64,000 bases of DNA, from NCBI GenBank assembly GCA_002427755.1, contig DIYO01000001.1, positions 496,001 through 560,000 of the forward strand, read 5' to 3'. The translations under genes were made by a program, and so were the position numbers. The DNA is from Roseivirga sp. UBA6052 (GTDB lineage: Bacteria > Bacteroidota > Bacteroidia > Cytophagales > Cyclobacteriaceae). Under the pieces are notes generated by a model that worked only from the letters and a program-made list of their open reading frames with translations, did not search any database and was not told the DNA's origin. Within the stretch, counting starts at the first letter, position 1, and every line of letters starts with the position of its first letter. Below, piece by piece: positions 52,814 to 61,445 of the stretch.

Positions 52814-55165
52814 CTAAAATGAAATGTTATAGGTAACTGAAGGTAAAATTGGGAATAGATAAATCATACGTGCTTCTTTGATTGTCCCATCACCAATCAC
52901 GTTGTCATCATCGTCTAATGCCACTCTAGTGTACAATGAGAATGGATTCTTTCTACTGTAGACATTATACAATGAGAAGATCCATGACGTCTCGTATTTC
53001 TTGCCTTTATTTCGCCTTGGAGTCAGTGTTGCACTTAAATCTATACGATGAAAGTCAGGGAGCCTGAATCCATTTCTCTCGGTAATGACATCTGGAACGT
53101 AGCCGTCTCCAAATTCGTAAGAGCCGGATGAAATGGTAATGGGTCTGCCTGTTCCATAAGTGAAGTTTCCTCCAAATACCCACTTGTCGTTATAGTCATA
53201 GGTTGCCACTAGGTTTAAGTTGTGTCTCCTGTCATAGTTTGCAGGAAAAGGTCTATCCAGGTTTACATCTGGTACATCTCGTTCAACTTTCGACCATGTG
53301 TAAGCCACAAAACCTGTCAGCTGGCCTCTCTTTTTCTGCAACATTAATTCTAAGCCATAGGCCTCAGATGTCCCCTGTCTGTACTCTGTTGCTAAATCTC
53401 TATTAAAGAAGATCTGGGCATTATCGGCAAAGTCGGTTATGTTATCAATGGTCTTATAGTAGGCCTCTACCGAAAATTCGTACCTATTATCACTCAAATT
53501 CTTAAAATACCCGACCGCTACCTGATCAGCCAGTTGTGGCTTCAAATAGGTAGAACTTGGTGCCCATGTATTAAAAGGTAATGGAACTGTTCCACTGGAT
53601 ATCAGATGGGTATTTTGTACCATCCTGTTATAGCTAAGCTTTACGCTTGAAGTACCATTGAGAAGATAACGAGCTGAGAATCTAGGTTCAAAATTCGTGT
53701 ATGTCTTAATGTTTTCTAATCGGCCATAAACAGTAGAGTCTACTCGAATAGGATTTGTATTATCCAATACATCTAAATACTCATAGACTGTTCCTCTTCC
53801 TACATTTTGGAATATCGATAAACGAGCACCATAATTCAATGTCAGTTTAGGTGTGATGGTATGCTGTAATCCAAAATAGAAAGCATGGTCTAAAGCGAAC
53901 TCTCTTTGCAATTGAACTTCCTTAAAAATTGAACCTTCTCCCGGACTTATTTTACCAGGTGCAAATCTCCTAAATGTGAAATGGTAACCGAAGTCTGCCT
54001 GTAACTTAGGGTTAAAAAAGTAATTCAAATCTTGTTTCAAGCTGTATTCTTGAAGGTTTGAATCCCATTGGAAACCATCAGCTTCTTCAGTAGATCCCAA
54101 TCCATAATCAAATGAACTGGCTATAAAAGATGTGTTAGAAAATAGCTTATCATTAAATAAATGGTTCCACCTGAAAGTGGCTGTTCTATTACCCCAATCG
54201 AAGCTGAAATTATCACCAAAGCTAAAGTCATCTCTACCGGAATAAAGCGCCACGAAGAATCTGTTCTTATTATTTGCTCGCCAATTGACCTTAGCATTCA
54301 AATCGTAGAAATAAACGAGATTATCCTGATTTGCTGCTCTCAGAAATAGATCCACATAGCTTCTCCTAGCAGAAACAATAAAGGAACTTTCATCTTTTTT
54401 AATTGGGCCTTCTACCATGACTGAGCTAGCTAAAAGGCCAATTCCTGCCTCTCCGCCAAACTCTTTGTTATTACCGTCCTTCGTTCTTACTTCTAAAATG
54501 GAAGATAGTCTACCTCCAAATCTGGCGGGTATGCCTCCCTTATACAATTCAGAATCCTTAATAACATCAGCATTGAATACAGAGAACAGCCCGAATAAGT
54601 GAGACGGGTCGTATACAGGCGCTTCATCTATTAGAATAAGGTTTTGATCTGCGCTTCCGCCACGCACAAAAAAGCTTGAGGTGCCCTCTCCTGCCGAAAT
54701 CACACCAGGTAACAACTGTATGGTTTTAATGATATCAGGTTCTCCAAAAAGCGCAGGTAGTTTCTTTACTTGAGCCACATCTATCTGATTGGTACTCATT
54801 TGAATACTGGTGACATTTTCATCAGCACGCTCTGCCGTTACCACCACCTCTTCGAGCTCCAACGTTTCTTCTTCAAGTTCTATATTGAGAGAAACATCTT
54901 TATCTAAGACAACAGTCTCCTTTTTAGTAATAAACCCTATAAACCTGTATTGAATTTCATAGCTACCTTCGGGGAGCGTCAAAGAATAAAAACCATATGG
55001 GTTAGTAATAACCCCTGTTCCTGTCTCAGTGACTAAAACCGTTACATTGATTAATTCTTCACCTGATTTTGCATCTCGCACATAACCATTGAGTGTGTAC
55101 TTTTCTTGAGAATGAACTGCGTTAAAAAACAAGAAAAAAAAGAGTAAGAAGTAGAACTTCTTCAT
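52814..55165 (-). CDS. TonB-dependent receptor with carboxypeptidase-regulatory-like domain
   Basis: This 783-residue outer-membrane receptor has a signal peptide (residues 1-20), a CarboxypepD_reg-like domain (about 22-105: YTLNGYVRDAKSGEELINVT) and a plug domain (about 120-240) with FFVRGGSADQNLILIDEAPV. A 22-strand barrel ends in FPILPSVTYNISF with a terminal Phe. Energy comes from a TonB system encoded elsewhere. With the downstream DUF4249 lipoprotein it makes a substrate-binding and import unit. The ligand cannot be read. Confidence 0.95.
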   Translation of the reverse strand: MKKFYFLLFFFLFFNAVHSQEKYTLNGYVRDAKSGEELINVTVLVTETGTGVITNPYGFYSLTLPEGSYEIQYRFIGFITKKETVVLDKDVSLNIELEEETLELEEVVVTAERADENVTSIQMSTNQIDVAQVKKLPALFGEPDIIKTIQLLPGVISAGEGTSSFFVRGGSADQNLILIDEAPVYDPSHLFGLFSVFNADVIKDSELYKGGIPARFGGRLSSILEVRTKDGNNKEFGGEAGIGLLASSVMVEGPIKKDESSFIVSARRSYVDLFLRAANQDNLVYFYDLNAKVNWRANNKNRFFVALYSGRDDFSFGDNFSFDWGNRTATFRWNHLFNDKLFSNTSFIASSFDYGLGSTEEADGFQWDSNLQEYSLKQDLNYFFNPKLQADFGYHFTFRRFAPGKISPGEGSIFKEVQLQREFALDHAFYFGLQHTITPKLTLNYGARLSIFQNVGRGTVYEYLDVLDNTNPIRVDSTVYGRLENIKTYTNFEPRFSARYLLNGTSSVKLSYNRMVQNTHLISSGTVPLPFNTWAPSSTYLKPQLADQVAVGYFKNLSDNRYEFSVEAYYKTIDNITDFADNAQIFFNRDLATEYRQGTSEAYGLELMLQKKRGQLTGFVAYTWSKVERDVPDVNLDRPFPANYDRRHNLNLVATYDYNDKWVFGGNFTYGTGRPITISSGSYEFGDGYVPDVITERNGFRLPDFHRIDLSATLTPRRNKGKKYETSWIFSLYNVYSRKNPFSLYTRVALDDDDNVIGDGTIKEARMIYLFPILPSVTYNISF

Positions 55166-55303
55166 TGAGTGTTTGAGTTTGATCCTAAAAATTTTGCCTT
55201 GGCAACCTGAACACAGACGTAATAGACCCTATAAAAGGTTGCAGCATTTTTAAACTTTTATTGAAGTCTTAACCAATTTGTATTGGTTCAAAGAAAAAGA
55301 CGG

Positions 55304-56077
55304 TTAAACGGCTAGATTGTTAAGCTTTGAAGTGTCAGAAACATCTAGCATGTGTTGTGTATACTCATAGCCTATTTTGAAGAGCTCTGAAGACTTTTTA
55401 AAGTCGAATGTACCGAACTGCCTAAGCTCGTTGGGTTTTATATATAGATCACAAAGTTTACTGCTGCTTAACACATTAGAGCTTAATGCCAGCATAGATA
55501 CCCTTTCGATCATCATTTTGGGACCTCCAAGCTCATCTTCAGGTACAACCGGTGCTACATTTACACCAATCACATAATCACACTCATCCCTTAACACTTC
55601 AGTTGGCAGGTTATTCAAAATACCGCCATCTACATAATGATGGGCTCCAATCTTAATTGGATCAAAAATGATGGGAATGCAACAAGAAGCCATAATGGCC
55701 TTATTTAACGAACCTGAGCTGAACATTTCTGGCCTACCCGTATTCAGATTAGTGGTTGCTATATACAAAGGCATCTGAGCGTCCTCGAAGTTGTCCTTAG
55801 GCATATACTTCTTGTAGATACGCTCGGATTTGGCAATACTGAGTAAGCCACGTGTACTAAAAGCCGGCCATGCTAGCTTTAGCAAATTGGTATTGTTCAT
55901 TATCCTCAGAATCTCCTTAGGACTGTACCCGTGAGCATAAAATGCAGCAGCTATAGAGCCTGCACTTGCGCCACTCACATGAGTGATTTTAATTCCATTG
56001 TCTTCTAATGCCTGAAGAACACCCAAATGAGCGATTCCTCTTGCGCCACCTCCTGATAATGCTATACCTATCTTCAT
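55304..56077 (-). CDS. patatin-like phospholipase (RssA-type)
   Basis: This 257-residue protein has the patatin oxyanion motif GGGARG (9-14), the nucleophile motif GASAG with S38, and the catalytic D150 in DGG. A Ser-Asp dyad is therefore intact. Family members hydrolyse acyl chains of phospholipids or neutral lipids. It lacks a signal peptide, as in RssA. The start overlaps the stop of the MBL hydrolase (56077-56925) by one base, so it is the last gene of a four-gene operon. Confidence 0.92.
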   Translation of the reverse strand: MKIGIALSGGGARGIAHLGVLQALEDNGIKITHVSGASAGSIAAAFYAHGYSPKEILRIMNNTNLLKLAWPAFSTRGLLSIAKSERIYKKYMPKDNFEDAQMPLYIATTNLNTGRPEMFSSGSLNKAIMASCCIPIIFDPIKIGAHHYVDGGILNNLPTEVLRDECDYVIGVNVAPVVPEDELGGPKMMIERVSMLALSSNVLSSSKLCDLYIKPNELRQFGTFDFKKSSELFKIGYEYTQHMLDVSDTSKLNNLAV

Positions 56078-56925
56078 TAAAGTATTTCGTTTAGGCTGAA
56101 CGTCTTGTCCAGTCTCACCCCTCTATCTGTCTTTTTAACGGTACAACATTCGTTTATTGGATCGTGTTCGAGAAAAAGTATGTATTCATTCTCAGCAGCC
56201 TCTTCTAAGAATGCTGCCTTTTCACTCATCGTTTTCAAAGGTCTTGTATCGTAACCCATTACATATGGTAAAGGAATGTGCCCCGCTGATGGCAAAAGAT
56301 CCGCCATAAAGACAATCGTCTTGTCTTTGTATTTGATTTTTGGCAGCATTTGTTTGTCTGTATGTCCGTCTGCCGTTATGATATCAAATTGACTAAATGG
56401 TGAACTTGACTTTAGATCAACGTGCTTCAAATGACCACTCTCCTCTATGGGTAAAATATTTTCTTTTAGAAAGGATGCCTTCTCTCTAGGATTAGGTTTA
56501 GTGGCCCATTCCCAATGATCTGCATTAGACCAGTAACTTGCATTCTTAAAATGTAGGGCTAGTTTATCTTGGTTATCTCCAACATAATCTACTCCTCCTC
56601 CACAATGGTCAAAATGCAGGTGAGTCATGAACATATCTGTTACATCATCAGGACTGAATCCCGCTTTCTTCAAAGAGCTATCTAGAGAGTCTTCTCCATG
56701 TAAGTAGTAATAGCTAAAGAACTTCGCATCCTGCTTATCCCCTATACCATTATCAATTAAAATGAGACGATCTCCATCTTCAATCAATAAACTACGCATG
56801 GCCCATGTGCACATGTTGTTGTCATCCGCAGGGTTAGTTCGTTGCCATAACGACTTTGGAACTACACCAAACATAGCTCCGCCATCTAATTTGAAATTTC
56901 CAGTATTAATTACGTGAAGGTGCAT
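56077..56925 (-). CDS. MBL-fold metallohydrolase
   Basis: This 282-residue protein has the metal-binding motif THLHFDHCGG with H102, H104, D106 and H107. Further histidines appear at DGHTDKQM and EHDPINEC. The pattern belongs to the quorum-quenching/AttM-like branch of the metallo-beta-lactamase fold, which opens lactones or cleaves esters, but the substrate is uncertain. The gene overlaps the upstream DUF6090-like gene by 20 bases and the downstream patatin gene by one. It is soluble and cytoplasmic. Confidence 0.88.
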   Translation of the reverse strand: MHLHVINTGNFKLDGGAMFGVVPKSLWQRTNPADDNNMCTWAMRSLLIEDGDRLILIDNGIGDKQDAKFFSYYYLHGEDSLDSSLKKAGFSPDDVTDMFMTHLHFDHCGGGVDYVGDNQDKLALHFKNASYWSNADHWEWATKPNPREKASFLKENILPIEESGHLKHVDLKSSSPFSQFDIITADGHTDKQMLPKIKYKDKTIVFMADLLPSAGHIPLPYVMGYDTRPLKTMSEKAAFLEEAAENEYILFLEHDPINECCTVKKTDRGVRLDKTFSLNEIL

Positions 56926-57595
56926 CTAATAATGATAACTGTTGATTGCTTTCGTTTATCAAATAAGTGAGTTCCGTTATGATCTCGTTGTAAAGTTGCA
57001 GTTTTTCTGCTGCCAAGTCTCGCCATCTTGCCAATAGATTTTGAAATTCACGAGTCTTAACAAATGAAGGATCTACGTTATAAGTATTGATATACCAATC
57101 AGAGTTTTTATATAGAAAGGGCCTTAAATGATCTTCTAAAAATCTATTGCCTTCATCTGATACTCTTCGAGTATCTATTACGCGTGATGTATAAAAGCGA
57201 TTAATGAGTTTTCTGTACTCGATACTAGAAATCACATCAAGTTTTCCTCCAGCAACGAGCGTCTGATAGCTATTTGAGTTCAACAACCAAAAATTTCTGT
57301 CCATCAAAGAATTCACGTAGAAATTAAGTGAATCATTCGTATAATCTTTGGACTTACAAATCTCAATAAATGTATCTAATCTCTTGATGGTAGTCTCACT
57401 GATTCCTACATGAAAGCTAAATAATGAGCTATCGCTTAACATCTCTTCTTTAAGGTCAGTAATGAATGAAATCTCTACCTCTTTGAGCTTCCTGGCCTCA
57501 TTCCAATTATTCAACCAGAAAGCGATTGTAATACCAATGATTACAATTAACAAATCAACCAGAATTGACTTTAATGATAACCGGTTTTTACTCAT
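56906..57595 (-). CDS. DUF6090-like membrane protein
   Basis: This 229-residue protein has one membrane segment within ILVDLLIVIIGITIAFWLNN (about residues 11-30), the divergent form of the family hallmark, followed by a long charged helical region containing SYQTLVAGGKLDVISS. It starts one base after the stop of its neighbour and paralogue at 57597-58268 and overlaps the MBL gene downstream. The function is unknown, but its tight link to lipid-related hydrolases is notable. Confidence 0.72.
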   Translation of the reverse strand: MSKNRLSLKSILVDLLIVIIGITIAFWLNNWNEARKLKEVEISFITDLKEEMLSDSSLFSFHVGISETTIKRLDTFIEICKSKDYTNDSLNFYVNSLMDRNFWLLNSNSYQTLVAGGKLDVISSIEYRKLINRFYTSRVIDTRRVSDEGNRFLEDHLRPFLYKNSDWYINTYNVDPSFVKTREFQNLLARWRDLAAEKLQLYNEIITELTYLINESNQQLSLLDAPSRN

Positions 57596-57596
57596 A

Positions 57597-58268
57597 CTAA
57601 TCTGCTCTACCCTTTTGAATTTTTGACTTCAAACTGTCGCACTGTGCAATGATATCCTGATATGCTTGTTGCCTTGCACTCATTAGATTAAACATGCTAC
57701 CAATCATGTTTGTTGCTTCATTTGTCTTAAGAGGACCTGCGCTACCAATTCCATCGCGTCTTATCGAAAACTCAACTTTCTGAATCATGTAAGGCTGAAT
57801 CATATTATCCACCAGATTTTTAATCACCTGATCGATTCTTTCAATCTCTTTATACTTCACATTGTATAGATCAGAAAGCTCTTTTTTCAGCTCAAAATCC
57901 TTGATCACCGCAATATCACCTGAATTGATAAGTGAAACATAAGTGCCATTCTGAGGATAAAAATAAGAAGCCAAATACGTACTTACTACGTGCCTTCTTT
58001 TATAAGATTCAACCGAGGCATTGGTGTAGTTAAATTGGAAAACCTCACCTATATTCTTAAGAATTGTATTCGTGGAGTCAATAACCATCTGAAGGTCTTT
58101 AATGTCCTTATCCAAATCAGCTACCAATGAACTCTTGTAGTTCTTTTCTAGCGTGTTCTCTTTGTTATTGCTACTCCAGCGATCAAGAGCAAAAGCAGCA
58201 GTGATACCAATAATCACTACTAGAATCTCCAAAAAGTATAAGACTACTGCATTTTTCTGCTTTGCCAT
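57597..58268 (-). CDS. DUF6090-like membrane protein, first gene of the lipid-hydrolase operon
   Basis: This 223-residue protein has one membrane segment within FLEILVVIIGITAAFALDRW (about residues 10-30), followed by a helical, coiled-coil-prone extracytoplasmic domain containing TYVSLINSGDIAVIKDFELK. The same layout is in 56906-57595. The open frame extends 15 codons upstream, but the ATG at 58268 is chosen because it fits the family N-terminus and leaves the upstream bases to the accA terminator. It leads a four-gene operon that ends with the patatin. Confidence 0.72.
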   Translation of the reverse strand: MAKQKNAVVLYFLEILVVIIGITAAFALDRWSSNNKENTLEKNYKSSLVADLDKDIKDLQMVIDSTNTILKNIGEVFQFNYTNASVESYKRRHVVSTYLASYFYPQNGTYVSLINSGDIAVIKDFELKKELSDLYNVKYKEIERIDQVIKNLVDNMIQPYMIQKVEFSIRRDGIGSAGPLKTNEATNMIGSMFNLMSARQQAYQDIIAQCDSLKSKIQKGRAD

Positions 58269-58295
58269 ATGAGATGGTTTATTGAAAATTAGACA

Positions 58296-58333
58296 AAACA
58301 AAAAAGACCACAAAGCACTTGCCTGTGGTCTTT
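58296..58333 (-). terminator. rho-independent terminator of accA
   Basis: On the minus strand AAAGACCACA and TGTGGTCTTT form a perfect ten-pair stem around an eleven-base loop, followed by TTTTT. It lies about 20 bases beyond the accA stop (58354) and just before the start of the next gene. Confidence 0.88.
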
Positions 58334-58353
58334 AATCTAAGATTATAGATTTC

Positions 58354-59310
58354 TTACTCTTCGAATTCGCCCATGTTGGCAAATTTCTCAATTCTATTTT
58401 CTATACGCTCTTCAGGTGTGAATTTATCTAAAGCCTTGAATTCCTTAAGAATCACTTCTTTGAGTTTGTCGGCCATCCATTGCATATCTAAATGTGCACC
58501 ACCTAATGGTTCTGGAATAATACCATCTACTAATCCAAAACCTTTCATATCATCAGCAGTAAGTCTTAAAGCCTCTGCCGCCTGCTCTTTATATTCCCAG
58601 CTTCTCCAAAGAATGGAAGAACATGATTCCGGAGAAATAACTGAATACCAAGTGTTTTCTAACATCAGTACACGATCACCAATGGCAATTCCCAATGCAC
58701 CTCCAGAAGCTCCTTCTCCTATAATGATACAGATTACAGGAACCTTAAGCATAAACATCTCCTGAATGTTTCTTGCAATCGCTTCTCCTTGGCCTCTCTC
58801 CTCAGCCTCTAGCCCTGGAAATGCACCAGGAGTATCAATTAAGGTAACAATAGGTTTATTGAACCTTTCGGCCATTTTAAAGAGCCTCAATGCTTTTCTA
58901 TAGCCTTCAGGATTAGACATGCCAAAGTTTCTCATTTGGCGTTGCTTTGTGTTTCTACCCTTCTGCTGACCGACTAACATGAATGTTTGTCCATCTATAG
59001 AGCCAAAACCGCCCACCATAGCTTTATCATCACTCACAGAACGATCTCCATGAATTTCAATAAAGTCATCAGTAATATTATAAATATAATCTAGTGTATA
59101 TGGCCTCTCAGGGTGTCTTGACAACTGCACTCGTTGCCAACGTGTTAAGTTCTTGTAAGTATCTTCTTTGAGCCTTTGAATCTTGTTTTCTAAGGACTTA
59201 ACATCCTCAGAAACATCTACTTTACTGTTTTCAGCAAGTTGTTTCATTTCTTGCAATTTTTCCTCCAGCTCGATAATCGGTTGTTCAAATTCCAATTGCA
59301 TAGTAGTCAT
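58354..59310 (-). CDS. accA: acetyl-CoA carboxylase carboxyltransferase subunit alpha
   Basis: This 318-residue protein matches AccA along its length: the N-terminal helical EQPIIELEEKLQEM, RHPERPYTLDYI, the carboxyltransferase core with GGFGSIDGQTFMLVGQQKGR, IDTPGAFPGLEAEERGQGEA, and GEGASGGALGIAIGDRVLML. With AccD it transfers carboxyl from biotin to acetyl-CoA, the first step of fatty-acid synthesis, in the cytoplasm. The start is the ATG at 59310, and a second ATG three codons in is also possible. It is transcribed alone and ends in a strong terminator. Confidence 0.97.
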   Translation of the reverse strand: MTTMQLEFEQPIIELEEKLQEMKQLAENSKVDVSEDVKSLENKIQRLKEDTYKNLTRWQRVQLSRHPERPYTLDYIYNITDDFIEIHGDRSVSDDKAMVGGFGSIDGQTFMLVGQQKGRNTKQRQMRNFGMSNPEGYRKALRLFKMAERFNKPIVTLIDTPGAFPGLEAEERGQGEAIARNIQEMFMLKVPVICIIIGEGASGGALGIAIGDRVLMLENTWYSVISPESCSSILWRSWEYKEQAAEALRLTADDMKGFGLVDGIIPEPLGGAHLDMQWMADKLKEVILKEFKALDKFTPEERIENRIEKFANMGEFEE

Positions 59311-59423
59311 TTGAGAAGGAACAAAAGTAATTATTATCCGTTGATCCCACTTATTTTTTTGGGATAAATGCCTGAACTCGCTTTTTTAGCTACTTTAATG
59401 CAAACAGACCGATTTTTTAACTT

Positions 59424-60500
59424 ATGCCACTCGGAGTAGAAAACAATGTAAGAACTATAAAGAACATTTTACTGGTATTCGCTGGTATAGTGTTAGTTAT
59501 GATCATCATGGAGCTTTCTGGCTTACTGATTCCTTTAGCTTTTGCCCTGTTTGTTGGCATACTCCTTTCTCCAATAATAGAATATCTAGAGAGAAAGAAG
59601 TGGCCTTACACTGTGAGTATCTCGCTCATCTCTTTGCTCACGCTTGGCTTTCTGTTCCTTGTTGGGGTAATCGTTTATGATACGGCCACACAAATCATGA
59701 ATGAGAAAGAAAAGCTCTTAGGACAAATGGAACTCAAATTCGAAGATATTCTTAGTCAATTACATTTTATTCCCGGTGTTGAGCAAATGGAGGCTGATGG
59801 CTTAATCACTGTTCTCAACAAGGTGATCTCTCAAGAATTTGTACTAAGTACATCAGGTGTGGTAGCTTCTCAGTTGGGCACATTTACTTTCAACTTTATT
59901 CTAAGTGCTATTTATCTTGTTGCGGTTCTAGGCAGTATTGTGAGGTATGAGCAATACATAAATTATCTAGAGGGAGATGATCAAGAAGGAAGAGACACGC
60001 TAGTCAAATCCTTTGTGGAAGTCAAAACGTCAATCGTTTCTTATATGAAAGTGAAGTTCTTTACGTCATTCTGTACAGGACTCTGCTTTGGACTTGTATC
60101 ATGGATTTTCGGAGTCGATTTTGCCCTCTTTTGGGGCTTCCTGGCATTCCTACTAAACTTTATTCCAACCGTAGGTTCTATCACGGCTACCATCCCTCCT
60201 TTATTACTCGGTTTAATACAAATCGATTCAACGGGATCATTCGCACTCTTTGTTGGTCTTTTAATAGCCATTCAATTTGTATGGGGTAATGTGGTTGAAC
60301 CTATGATGATGGGTTCTTCTGTGGCTTTAAATACTGTAACCGTAATTTTGGGACTTGTAATCTGGGGATACATTTGGGGAGTAGCCGGCATGCTGTTGTC
60401 TGTTCCTCTTATCGTTTTGGCAAGAGTGATTTTAGCTCAAATTCCGGATGCAGATATGTTCGTCAAATTGATGGGACGCTCAAGACTGAAACAATCTTAA
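59424..60500 (+). CDS. AI-2E/PerM-family membrane protein
   Basis: This 358-residue inner-membrane protein has about eight membrane segments: two near residues 10-50, one near 70, then a soluble part, then four or five more. The AI-2E family motif NFIPTVGSITATIPPLLLGL and VEPMMMGSSVALN are present. Members include autoinducer and ion exporters, so the name does not fix the substrate. It shares one base of its stop with the start of apbE (TAATG), suggesting coupled translation. Confidence 0.9.
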   Translation: MPLGVENNVRTIKNILLVFAGIVLVMIIMELSGLLIPLAFALFVGILLSPIIEYLERKKWPYTVSISLISLLTLGFLFLVGVIVYDTATQIMNEKEKLLGQMELKFEDILSQLHFIPGVEQMEADGLITVLNKVISQEFVLSTSGVVASQLGTFTFNFILSAIYLVAVLGSIVRYEQYINYLEGDDQEGRDTLVKSFVEVKTSIVSYMKVKFFTSFCTGLCFGLVSWIFGVDFALFWGFLAFLLNFIPTVGSITATIPPLLLGLIQIDSTGSFALFVGLLIAIQFVWGNVVEPMMMGSSVALNTVTVILGLVIWGYIWGVAGMLLSVPLIVLARVILAQIPDADMFVKLMGRSRLKQS

Positions 60501-61384
60501 TGGAGACTTACCGCTATGAACATGCCGCTATGGCAACAGAATTCGTTTTAACCATTAAAAACGAAGAAGAGGACTATGCCAATAATGCCTGTCAACAAGT
60601 TTTTGATCTCGTAGATAATCTTGAAAACCGCTTAAGTCGATTTATAGCAGACAGCGATATTTCGAGAATCAACAGAATGAAGGCTGGAGAACAGATGGCC
60701 TTGGATTTTGAAACATGGGAAATCATTAGAAAGTCCATCGACATCAGCGCCCTCTCTTACGGTACTTTTGATATCGGTGTCGCTAAGCATATGGATGTCT
60801 TTAGAGCAGCAAAACAAGGCATTCTTACAGAATTTGAAATGACCAACGCACTCGCAAAAGTGCAAGAGCAAAAGCAAAATGCACGACTTTTTGTGGATCC
60901 TGACAAGCCGATGATCTACTGCGTTGAACCCGGAATGTATTTCGATCTAGGTGCCATAGGCAAAGGATATGCCTTGGACCAAGTAAAAAAGCTCATGTTG
61001 GATTTAGAGATTGAGACCTACTCTATTAGTGCCGGAGAAAGCACAATCCATTTTGAAAATGATCATACGGTTCTGCCTTTTTGGACCTACCCTATTTCAT
61101 CTAAAACAAAGCAGAAAACACTTGAGCTTTCTAACGTTACAGTAAGTGCAAGTGGCACCTACTTTCAAGGCAACCACATATTCGATCCAAGAAAAGGATC
61201 GAATGACTTTTTACCGGAATTTGACAGAGTATGGGTAGCTGCTACTGATGCTGGTTACAGCGATGCATTTTCTACTGCGTTTTTCTTGCTTTCTATCGAA
61301 GAAATAGAGCAAATCGTAGCAGAAAATGAGAAAATTATCTGGATGGCTTATAGTAAGGATGGAACGTTAAATTTCGTTCCGTAA
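60500..61384 (+). CDS. apbE: FAD:protein FMN transferase
   Basis: This 294-residue ApbE protein has the FAD-binding and magnesium motifs DLGAIGKGYALDQVKKLML and ETYSISAGEST, with TDAGYSDAFSTAFF near the end supplying the Mg-binding residues. It attaches FMN to threonine in flavoproteins of Rnf or Nqr complexes. It has no signal peptide, while many ApbE proteins are periplasmic, so this form may act in the cytoplasm or be exported by another route. The start at 60500 is chosen because it overlaps the upstream stop. An open frame continues further upstream. Confidence 0.92.
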   Translation: METYRYEHAAMATEFVLTIKNEEEDYANNACQQVFDLVDNLENRLSRFIADSDISRINRMKAGEQMALDFETWEIIRKSIDISALSYGTFDIGVAKHMDVFRAAKQGILTEFEMTNALAKVQEQKQNARLFVDPDKPMIYCVEPGMYFDLGAIGKGYALDQVKKLMLDLEIETYSISAGESTIHFENDHTVLPFWTYPISSKTKQKTLELSNVTVSASGTYFQGNHIFDPRKGSNDFLPEFDRVWVAATDAGYSDAFSTAFFLLSIEEIEQIVAENEKIIWMAYSKDGTLNFVP

Positions 61385-61445
61385 AATGATATATATTAGG
61401 TTTTATTATTACCTATTTACCGAATTTTGAAGAAACCCGTGGAGT

